64,000 bases of DNA, taken from the NCBI GenBank assembly GCA_949752745.1, contig OX457029.1:16369956-16433955 (forward strand), in the 5' to 3' direction. Under the pieces are notes generated by a model, which did not search any database, had not been told where the DNA came from, and saw nothing but the letters and a program-made list of their open reading frames with translations. The first letter of the stretch is position 1, and each line of letters opens with the position of its first letter. Source of the DNA: Protula sp. h YS-2021 (Eukaryota; Annelida; Polychaeta; Sabellida; Serpulidae). Of the stretch, positions 35,400-47,300 are shown piece by piece. The position numbers and the translations under genes are program-made.

Positions 35400-38300
35400 G
35401 TAAGAATGGAACCTACATTCTGTCAAAGAGGCTTCATGTCAGAATAAAAGCCACATACGGTAAGAATGGCACCCACATTCTGTCAAAGAGGCTTCATGTC
35501 AGAATAAAAGCCACATACGGTAAGAATGGCACCTACATTCTGTAAAGAGGTTTGATGTCAAAATAAAAGCCACATACGGTAACAGTGGCACCCACATTCT
35601 GTCAAAGAGGCTTCATGTCAGAATAAAAGCCACATACGGTAACAGTGGCACCTACATTCTGTCAAAGAGGCTTCATGTCAGAATAAAAGCCACATACGGT
35701 AAGAATGGCACCCACATTCTGTCAAAGAGGCTTCATGTCAGAATAAAAGCCACATACGGTAACAGTGGCACCTACATTCTGTCAAAGAGGCTTCATGTCA
35801 GAATAAAAGCCACATACGGTAAGAATGGCACCTACATTCTGTAAAGAGATTTGATGTCAGAATAAAAGCCACATATGGTCACAATGGCACCTACATTCTG
35901 TCAAAGAGGCTTCATGTCAGAATAAAAGCCACATACGGTAAGAATGGCACACACAGTCTTTCAAAGAGGCTTCATGTCAGAATAAAAGCCACATACGGTA
36001 AGAATGGCACTGTCAAAGAGGCCTCATGTCAGAATAAAAGCCAATTACGGTAAGAAAAGCACTGTCAAAGAGGCTTCATGTCAGAATAAATGCCACATAC
36101 GGTAAGAATAGCACCAACAATCTGTCAGAGAGGCTTCATGTTAAAATAAAAGCCACATACGGTAAGAATGGCACCTGCATTCTGTCTAAGAGGCTTAGTG
36201 TCAAAATAAAAGTAACATACGGTAAGAATGACATCCCTGCATGTAGCCGAGCGTCATTTTTACTAGAAATTTGCATCTGTGACAAGAGTAGAAGTTTGTT
36301 AATGCCACTGAAAAAAAATTGCGCGAATTGATACAGTAGCAATACAAGAGCAGTTCTTGCAATTAAGTCGTTTATGCAATATAATAAAATGGAATCGTAA
36401 TATTTTCAGGTACATTCCTCGTAAAGTAATAATACAACGGAATAGCAAATTGTTCCAGATAAGCCCCGTATTGGGGTGAAAACAGTACAAGGGTCAACGT
36501 TGGGATTCGTGTTCATTGAGTTTTCAGCTAGTCTCCAGTCTTTGCGGAATGCCATATCCGACCAGGTATAAACAAGTTTGATAATCTCATGCTAAAGCAC
36601 ATCGGTACCTTGACAAAGCTTGGACGTTTGGACCAATCCGATAATTTTAATAATTCTGACACTCACACTTAATTTAAAAGCGTGGAGAAAATATAAATTC
36701 TCACTGTGGGATATCCATAGAATACGAACTGGAGACTTCGTACCTTTGCCTTTTCATAACCTACCATTTCGTACCCTCACGAAAGATGGATCTCTTAATT
36801 TTCTTTTCTTTTTGAAATGTTATTTTTCCGCTTAAATAGTTACTGCTTTGTAAGATAATTGCAAGGGTTCCCAAGATCAATTTATATGCAGCTAAAACAG
36901 TCACTGAGGTATGTGTTGCAGAATTGACCCCCTGTTCGTGATCCGAGAGGATTTTTGACGACAGTCTTTGCAACAGAAATATAATGACCTTTTCGCCGCA
37001 GAAACAGGAATAAAAAAAAACTTTATATTCAGCAGTCGCTGTGTCAATAAAAACTAAAATTAAGATGTCATCCAGTTGAACAGAAACGACCATTGAATTT
37101 GGTCATTTTTGGAGGGTGCAATAAAAACATTCAAATAATAAAAGGGTTTACATCGCTTTGCTTCAATAAAGTCGATCTGAGAAATCTGGGATCAACAGCT
37201 TCGATGTTGAAGTAGCTCGCAGTCGGTACCTTGTAAAATTTCGGTATGCTTTGAGCTTTTCTTTTTATTCAGTCTGCCCACTTTGAATTTTTTCCGGCAG
37301 AGTTTCCATTCAGCGCTGTATGATGTGTAGTTCTTCTTTATCCGTTTTGTTAATGAATTTTTATGAATTTGAGATTGTTGCTGACATTCATTCTAATTTG
37401 TATGTTCCGCAGCATACCCAATCATTTGTGTGCTCTGCGGCGAACTCACCACCTAACAATTTGTGTGCTGCGCAGCGGACTCGCGAACGTAATAATTTGT
37501 GTGCTCCGCAGCGAACTCGCGAACCTAATCATTTGTGTGCTCCGGAGTGGACTCGCGAACCTAATCATTTGTGTGCTCCGGAGCGAACTCGCGAACCTAA
37601 TCATTTGTGTGCTCCGTAGCGGACTCCCGAACCTAATAATTTGTGTGCTGGGCAGATGACTCGCGAACCAATGAAAATGAGTTCAGTCCTTTATTCCGGA
37701 AAATGTCCTCCGGACTAATGCAGTTAAGCACAATGTCAGCCAATGTTACTGACTTCCATGAGAAAATAAGTTTTGTGATTTACTCCGGAAAATATACTCC
37801 AGACTGTGTAATTAAGGATTATGTCGATAAATGTTAGTGCCTTCCTGGGGTAATTCGAAGATTCTGCGTTCCGTTTGACTGTAATTGCCATACCATTGTC
37901 ATGACAACCAGTTAACCGCGCGCGCCCCCCCCCCCCCCCGTGTTGCAAGTACAGTTGCAATTAATTATAACCTGTGCATAATTTCCCTTTTGCGATCAAC
38001 TAAATTACCCTGATTTGTGCATACATTAGTTATTAAAAGTGAACAGTGAAAGGTACGAAATGGCCAGCAAGGGTGTCTTTCTCGAGGTTGCGAAGTGGTA
38101 GAAAAGATGGGGTACGAAGGGTCCAAAAAGATCAAAAACGCAAAGTTACGGAATGGCAAAGCCTTAGATTCCTTCCCTGCATTTAGAGCAGCTGGTTCAA
38201 ATTGGCATATCCCTTAATATACCTTGTTTAAACATAAGTTTACTGTGTTTTTTGTCAGCTTGGAAACTACATTCCTGGTTTTGGTGAAACAAGTCCGAGA

Positions 38301-41300
38301 TATCAGTTCTTGGATCTGAACAAGTGGCCAATATCTTACTCTCAGGTAACAACGCCTTATGTTCTCCTCAGAACAAGACGCGTATTCGCACAATGAAACA
38401 AACACAAAACAAGCAAGTTACTTGGAGCACAAAAAAGATAAATGTTAGATTTGAAAAAGATAAAAGTAATTAATGTCCTTGGTCTTGAGACAGCACTAGG
38501 TCAGGGTTGCAGCTTCTTGTGACTATGAATAAAAATAGTAATGAGTTTTCCTTCTTCTTACAGGAACAATATTTTGCGGTGCTTGAAGTAGTGCGCGAGT
38601 CATGTGTTCATATCTTTACTGCGGGACTGCCACGGTTGCTAAGCAGGGGGGATTCGCTTGACAGAGTGGATTCCGCCTACTCGACCTCCGAGCGACTAGA
38701 CCTAGTGCCTATGTCAGTGTGCGCTTCTCGACCAAGGTATTGGTTCTACCCACGTTCCGGACAACATCTCAAATGGTCAGTCCACGGGCAGCTTGTTCCA
38801 CAGTTTTCTCTGTACCGAGCGCGGATAGACATTTACTTTTTGCACGAACCCTGGTGTGCGTGCGTTTACATGTCTGCTGTGACGGCACCATGTTAATACA
38901 ATACTTCGGGAAAACCCTAAGACATCGTTTTTAAATTTGGTAGAATAAATCTGGTTGTGTACGATAATTCTGCCAGTCAGGAATGATTACTGCTCATTTA
39001 AATTTCAGTAAATTTCCCTTTGCTTGGTTGTGTTTTTGTCATAACCGTGTCATAGGATAAGGATGTCATTGTAACCGTGCCATATGATAACCGTGTCAGA
39101 TAGTGACAACGTCATTATAACCGGCCCGTTACTAACTCGGCCTACTACCAACTCGGCCCTTTTGGACAGCTCGGCCCACACCTTTTTGGACATATCAACC
39201 CACTTTTACCGACTCTGCCAATTTTTATGTTGCTATTTTACAAGTTATTGTTTGAGTATTTATTTTTGATTTTGAGTAGAATTGGCAGCCCTTTAATGAC
39301 GCAGTTATGACTAATACTCTTTAAACAAACCTTGAAAGACATGAGATGTTTGTCAAGTGAGATCATGAAATGCGGGAGATGTTTCTCATGTGTTCACGAT
39401 GCCAGAGATGAATCCAGCTAATAAATACTCCCCTGTTATTGAGCCCAGCTGCAAGTTCTGTTGAGTTCAGTTTCATTTCTTATGATCAGCATTGTTTTTC
39501 ATGATGACAGAGATGATTGAAAGCGGTCTGAATCTCACAAACATCAAATAGCACAGAACTCATTTAACACCATTTTACGGTTTATGATGCGAATATAACT
39601 ATCACTCGTCATGCACTTAACTCATCCTTACGAACAAAGAACATTTTAAAATCACAGAGTACATGGGTAAATTATAATGTTTTCTTATAAAAGGTGTCTT
39701 AATAGTTCTGTTACTGCAATAAAGAAGAGTTGCCTGATTGCCTTAAAACCTGTGATTTTTGATGCCGAGATTTTAAAACTGGTGCTGGGAAACCTTAAGA
39801 AAGTTTTTCCACCATTAAAATAGTGTGTAAAAATATTTACTCTTTGGTGCCGACTTTGAAAGCATGGTGCCGACTTCCCGTACAAAGTGGTGCTGACAGT
39901 GTTTGGTGCCGACTCAGTTAGGTGTCGACTTGTCCAAACCCCTGGTAAAAAGTCTTTTTTTGTGTGTAATAATCTTATAATGTCATTCACAATTAGAAGT
40001 GGTTCGTTTCCCTTACAAATAATGGACAAAGTACTAACACTTCTGTGATAAAAGGCACTCCAAAAACTCGTGTGTTTGGAGAAAATTGTCGATAAAAATT
40101 TTTGGGCCGAGTTGGTAATTTGTCCAAAAGTTAGGCCCAGTCATCTTTCGCGATGGGCCGAGTTGTCCAAAGACCAGCGTGTGATATGATAACCGCGTTA
40201 AAATGATTGCCTGTTGGTGATTCTTTCATGTAGAAGTAACTGGGAGCCGCGAGTTTGGGGGTCTGTTTGGTTTGTTACTTAGACCGGTGACGCGCCAGCT
40301 GACCTTCCGCAAGGTGAAGGACGTTGAGCGGGTCGTGTCAACGGACAACCAAGTGCGTAACCAGGTGCTGATTAGCTATGTACGGGCGGAGGCAGCCAAC
40401 CACGCGCTGAAGCTCAAAACCCAGCTGACCAATCACGGCTATTCTGTGTATCTGGTAATGAAATAATGGTCGTATGCTAGAATGAGTGGAATAAAAAAGG
40501 ACAGGTGGGAACGTATTTGGGTGTGACGTAAGCTAAGTGGGTTGGCAGTTAGCTCAGTTGGTTAACGGGTTGGTCTGGTAGTCTCAGGTCCGGGGTTTTA
40601 CCGGGCTTGGCTTCGTAAACAGGGGATGCGACTTTCGATGGAGTGGCTTCGGCTGTATGAATACAGTGGAATGGATCACCTACCACAGTATTCTAACACC
40701 AATTAACATTCATTGAAACAGGTGTTTGTTAGAAGCGAAAACAATGACTAGGGGGTGGGTATGGAAGGATCCTAGAAAGAAAGAATACTTGTGAAATGTT
40801 ATAAAAATGAGGGCGTGTTTGTGACAGGACGTGCATGAGATACAGAGTGGGGAGGACTGGCAGGACGCCCTCAACTCCGCGGTGACTACATGCGAGGCCT
40901 TCGTGCCTCTCGTCACGTCGCGTTACGGCGAGACCATGTGGACCAACAGGTGACGTCATCCCCTACTCCTTTAGTTACCTCTTTCTCGCTAACGGCATGC
41001 GTATGTTTGAAAGCAAATGTGCTTTGAACTGTCGGGGGTGATGGGGTTTAACTGAAGTAATTTTAGTGAGAAAATATTTTAGCAACAAATTGCCTGTTAT
41101 CTGCGTTGCTAACTGCATTAGCGTCGAATAAAGAGTGTGTGAGATGAATTAGCTTTTCATGATGGTAATAATAATTAAAAGACGGGAATCAGCGCCTGGC
41201 GAGAGTGCAGTCTCAGCTAATTAAAACTTCGTTATTTATTTACTTCAGAGAGGTAAAATTAGCTGATGTACTTTCCAAACCGATCATTCCGGTGTCGTTC

Positions 41301-44300
41301 CTCAACAACTGGCCGCCGCGCTGCCTTGCCATCCAGTTCGCTACCACACAGTTCGTCTACTGGAAACCGAAATGTGACGTCAAGCTGGACACGGAGTGCG
41401 AGAGCCTCGACATCAGTCACTGGCATGACGATGACGTCACGGCTGTCGTCAACCACATTGCTAAAAGGTTTGCTTGCTGTGACTCGATTTCGCTTCTCTT
41501 TCCTTTCTGAGGCCATGATGGATCGTGCCCACCACAGTGCAGACTGGCGATCAGCCAGGATTTCATTTGTGCGGTCTTATTCAGAACACAACTGTTGTAA
41601 GACTTTGATACTGATTTGCGGATTTTCATGTAATTTGTGTTTATATTTATAATTGAAGTTCAAATATAGGTTTTGTGAACTACATTTTGTGAACTGGAAA
41701 TACAAAAGATTTTGTGCGTGACAAAACTGATTATTATTCAGATTAAAACAAGATGACATTGAAGCCCCCTCCCATGGGCCAACAAGCCAGCTGAAGAAGA
41801 ACCCGACGCTGCGCAGCTGCCCGGCCAAGCTGCCAGTTGGTTACCAGCTGTTGTCGCAGAATCGCGAGGGCCGACCACTGGTTGTCATTAGCGTTCATCC
41901 ACAGCAAAAGGAGTTCGTAAGTCAGCTTCAAGGGGTCTTGGGTCAACTCAACCCTCGACCAACTCAACCCATACCAACTCAACCCACCCTGAAAGTCAAC
42001 TCAACCCAGTTTTTCATACCAACTCAACCCACCCTGAAAGTCAACTCAACCCACCTTGTTTTATTCTTAGATCAGTCAATTTATTATTAATTACTCTTAT
42101 TTCGGAGGGAAATAAAAACAATGACGTTTATTTACAACCCAAATTTATTTCCTTCTACGGCAACAGGCATCATATTGTACACACCAAGCTCTGTCTAGTC
42201 AATAACACTGCGAGCAGTTGCGTGATAATTCATAAATTTATTTACGTGTGTATCCTATTAAAATAACTAAACAAACTTTTCTCACATTATTAAACAATTT
42301 AAATTTTAAATTCGTGCACAGCAAATATACACCACAGACGGGAACTACACTGTGCTTAAGTTGTTATTTGTCTGACTTGACAAAATGACAGTTTACATAT
42401 CACGTTTTACACACCACAAATTGTTTCTGGTCTGGTCAAAATTTCTGTGATTGTAAAAAGACAATACATTAAAGAGGTGATCCCATATCAGTTGAAACCT
42501 CGAGAACACCCTCTCCGTCTCAGATAATTTATGTGATTGTAAAAAGACGATACAAAAAAAAAGTGATCCCAATCAATTGAAATACTCCATTAACCCAAAT
42601 GCAATTCATTGTGACATTGGTAACTCCAGCCCCCGATTGCCGAGTTCATACCCCATACAAACCTTTACAGCATAATTGCAATTCAATATCTGTGTCGTCT
42701 TAAGGAAATATTTCGAATTACATGCTATGAAAATCTCCCGTCTCAGATGGTTTCTGTGATTGTATAAAGACAATACATTAAAGGGAAGAGCACACGTTTG
42801 GTTAAGTTTCTTTCATCTGAAACCAGTAACTCATCTTAGAAACTGATTATTAAGTTTTTCAATAATATATTTTGTCCTTGGATTGATTTCATTTAGGTGG
42901 GTTGAGTTGACTTTCAGGGTGGGTTGAGTTGGTATTAAGGGTGGGTTGAGTTGACCAAACATAGGTGGGTTGACTTGACTAAAATGGGTTGAGTTGGCAG
43001 AGGGTTGAGTTGGTCGAGGGTTGACTTGACCAAACCCCCTTCAAGGTTCACCCATGGCGAATGGACTCATTCTTTGAACATCCGAAAAACTCAGAGATCA
43101 TTTCTGCATCGTGAAGGTTGGCTTTCATTTCTTGTGCCCATTATAGTTAGGTCACGTGTCAAGGTCAAATCAAATAAAAAAATAAGGGCCCAGGTATTTA
43201 AGGTAAAATTTATCAGCTGAGACTTGGCCTGATTATAAGAGGCCTGATTTCTTATAATTAAGCTCACAGAAATCTTGTCAAAGCACACTTAAACAATTTA
43301 ACACACGTCTTTAGGCGCTGAAGATGCAGGGCTTCCTTGAAGAGGAAGGCCATGAGGTGTGGTGCTCCATTCAGGACCAGCTGGAGAGCCATGACTCCGA
43401 TTCCCAGGGATTCAGCCAGGAGGGCCACACTAGACACTTTGAGCGTAGCCTGAGCGAGAGTAGTGGTAATGACTTCCCCTTATATGTATACTTAAATAAA
43501 AACTCTATAAAGTATATTGAATTTTCTCATGTACACTCAGAACTTGATTCAAATTTTAATTTTATTGGTCAGAGTGTGAAGTAGGAATGCACATTTTCAA
43601 ATTTACATAAATGACTAGTTGGTGTGAGTGAATGTAGGCAATGTGAAGTCTAGATCTGTGTGAGTGAATGTAGGCTATGTGAAGTCAAGATCTGTGTGAG
43701 TGAATGTAGGCTATGTGAAGTCAAGATCTGTGTGAGTGAATGTAGGCTATGTGAAGTCTAGATCTGTGTGAGTGAATGTAGACTATGTGAAGTCAAGATC
43801 TGTGTGAGTGAATGTAGGCTATGTGAAGTCAAGATCCGTGTGAGTGAATGTAGGCTATGTGAAGTCAAGATCTGTGTGAGTGAATGTAGGCTATGTGAAG
43901 TCAAGATCTGTGTGAGTGAATGTAGGCTATGTGAAGTCAAGATCTGTGTGAGTGAATGTAGGCTATGTGAAGTCAAGATCCGTGTGAGTGAATGTAGGCT
44001 ATGTGAAGTCAAGATCTGTGTGAGTGAATGTAGGCTATGTAAAGTCAAGATCTGTGTGAGTGAATGTAGGCTATGTGAAGATAAGATCTGTGTGAGTGAA
44101 TGTAGGCTATGTGAAGTCAAGATCTGTGTGAGTGAATGTAGGCTATGTGAAGTCAAGATCCGTGTGAGTGAATGTAGGCTATGTGAAGTCAAGATCTGTG
44201 TGAGTGAATGTAGGCTACGTGAAGTCAAGATCTGTGTGAGTGAATGTAGGCTATGTGAAGTCAAGATCTGTGTGAGTGAATGTAGGCTATGTGAAGTCAA

Positions 44301-47300
44301 GATCTGTGTGAGTGAATGTAGGCTATGTGAAGTCAAGATCTGTGTGAGTGAATGTAGGCTATGTGAAGTCTAGATCTGTGTGAGTGAATGTAGACTATGT
44401 GAAGTCAAGATCTGTGTGAGTGAATGTAGGCTATGTGAAGTCTAGATCTGTGTGAGTGAATGTAGACTATGTGAAGTCAAGATCTGTGTGAGTGAATGTA
44501 GGCTATGTGAAGTCAAGATCCGTGTGAGTGAATGTAGGCTATGTGAAGTCAAGATCTGTGTGAGTGAATGTAGGCGATGTGAAGTCTAGATCTGTGTGAG
44601 TGAATGTAGACTATGTGAAGTCAAGATCTGTGTGACTGAATGTCGGCTATGTGAAGTCGAGATCCGTGTGAGATCACCGCGGCACGAACCGTCAGGCCAG
44701 GGTGTTTTGTGGTCTGTGTCACGTTTCAGCTGTTTCTGAATTGTATATGCAGACGAAAGAAGCCTAAAAAAAAAACAAACAAACAAAACAACCAAAAGAA
44801 AAAAAAAACAACAACAAAAAAAACGAAACAAAGAAAAAAAGCAAAAGAAAATAAAGCCACAGTTGATTCGTGAGTTCTGCTAGTGATCGTGCCCTTTTTG
44901 TAGCTGTGTTGGGCTGGTCACAATGTAGTCAAACGTCTGAGGACCTCGAGGGCAATCTCAAGTTCCAGGAGAAAGCTGACGAAGCTGGTGTAGTCATAGT
45001 CGTCTTATCAAAAGCCTACGCCCAATCAAAGCGCTGCAAGCAACAGGTCATTTGAAATGTTTGTTGTGTTCGATAAGCCTCAGTACTGTATTTAAAGCTT
45101 TGGTAGGCCCTATTCATGTCAGAGTGCAAGTGTTAGTATAGCCTGGAAAGTTGTTTGAGAAATTTTCTGAAACGCGTTCTCATTTTCATCGCTTCTCTTG
45201 ATGTGTTTGCCTGCTATGCCACTAGTGTTGCTCGAGGCGCTGAATAATACTTAATAAATAGACATGTGAGTGCTCTCGCTGTAACAGTTATTTCGGGCAT
45301 TTGCAAATAATTATGTCTCCCCGTCCACGGGGAGGCGTATAGTGTTTGTACGTTCTGTGTGTGTGTGTGCGTACATTTGTGTCTGTTGTGAACAAAATGT
45401 TTTGTGCAAGATACCTCGAGAACGAAAAGCCGGATCGACTTCAGACTTTGTCTATTCATTCCTTGGATAGGTCGGACGGTTCTGTCAACTTTTGATCCGT
45501 GTTACATTATTATGGCAGGCGTATGGCGTCATTACTTAAAAATCTTGTGTGCAAAATTTCTCAGCCGCAGAATATAGGAAAAAGTTGAAACTTGGTGGGA
45601 TTGTTACTTGATAGGTCCGAAAGATTGTATCGTCCCCGGGTCAGCGCTACCTTGCAGGTGGACAGTATGTGTTACAGTGTACATCTTTTCCTGCATAGAC
45701 GACACTCATCACTTTCTGTTTTATACCACCTCTTGAGGTAGGCCGGTGTGGGCAATACATCATAGATGCTTCTGAGGAGAAATCCCAACCGTAGTGGCTC
45801 TTTCTTGAGTATGTCTGTCCACGTCAGCCTTCTGGGTGTGACTTCCTCCCACCTGGTCCAGGAGCCCTGCGCCGCCATAGCCACTGGTCTTGTCTTCCTC
45901 TCCTCTCTTCCCTACTTCGTATCTCTTCTTGAATCAGAGATCGCCGTTCTCTTGAGTTTGCATGGGCCCATCGTTGTCGGCTGGTAACGTCTAGGCCTCT
46001 GCTGCCCGTCCTCGTTGTGCCCACAAGGTCCTTCTGACGTAGACGACTCATTGCCTCACTTAAGCCCTGTTGAAACGACCACATTTTGCTTCCCTTTTTT
46101 AACCCAGCCGACTTTGTCAGACTGGGTCAGTCGTATCACTATAGGGGACTTGAATGTATGTGCGTATGTTAAACTTTTTCTTTGAAATGCTACTCCTCCT
46201 ACACTTTTGTTCCAATCGTTTTGATATTACGCAGGAGTGTTCCTGGGTGGTCCCCCACCTGGCTATTACTTTGTTTTTTGACGATTGACGAAAAACTGAC
46301 AGAATGGCGGCACTTTTTGAGAAGTTGGGAAGAAACATGCCAACATACCAACAGAGGCACTGGCGCTCTGTAAGTCTTTCTGTATCGGATGCCAGCGAAA
46401 ACGAAAGCGACGGACTGTTATAGGTAACGTCGTGTGCGCCATTATTAGCCACGATTATTGCTCTAGGGGGCAAGTAGATCCCATTGATATGCAGTCGATG
46501 CGTATGAGGATCACCTCACAGATTTTGTGTTCTCCGTCCACTGCCCAATAAACGCGCAGCACGTGTCGCCTATCACCAGATAGACATATCACGCGCAGCA
46601 CGTGTCGCCTATCACCAGAAAGACATATCACGCGCAGCACGTGTCGCCTATCACCAGATAGACATATCACGCGCAGCACGTGTCGCCTATCACCAGATAG
46701 ACATATCACGCGCAGCACGTGTCGCCTATCACCTGATGGACATAACGAGCAGCACGTGTCGCCTATCACCTGATGGACGTATTCTTTACCTTTGGGGCGC
46801 CAGCTATTCTACAGTCGGATAACGGGTTTGAATTTTCGACTGAAATCATCAATGAACTGAAGCTCATGTGGCCTGATTTTGGTAATCATGCATAGAAAAC
46901 CGAGATATCCTCAAAGCCAAGGCTCAGTGGAACAAGCCAACTGTGACGTTAAGGACGTTAATTACATGGCTTGAGGAAAATGACATAAACAACTGGATAA
47001 TGGATGTTAAATTTGTCTAATTAAAAAAAATAATAATAACAACCATCACAAAGGAATAAAAAGCTCTGCCTTCGCTGCAGTATTTGGCGTCAGGCAGTTC
47101 AGTTTGAATCAACTTGCGGTGGTCAGGGTTTTTTTAAAATGCAATTGTTCAGGAAGCAAACGATGCCAGACAAATCGTTGTAACCGTTCCAAGGGGAAGG
47201 TTCTTTGCAGTTATCGATGCCACTCAACCTTGTCATGCTCAAACAAAGCATAAAATTGTGTAATTGTAGACGTGAAATAATTTGGTTCGTGTGAATGTGA

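Noticed and set aside
38737..38934. Continuation of exon 5 beyond 38736
   Set aside because: The frame stays open, but the donor at 38737 fits the phase of the TIR1 exon and the extension has no recognisable features.
40545..40620. Functional tRNA gene
   Set aside because: A box is good but the B box and acceptor stem do not fold as a tRNA; best explained as a SINE head.
43758..44373. Open frames of ~200 codons on both strands (12-residue repeats)
   Set aside because: They arise from the 36-bp minisatellite period; no start context, domain or splice logic.
43600..44672. CRISPR-like array
   Set aside because: Units are directly adjacent without unique spacers, and the setting is animal DNA with introns.
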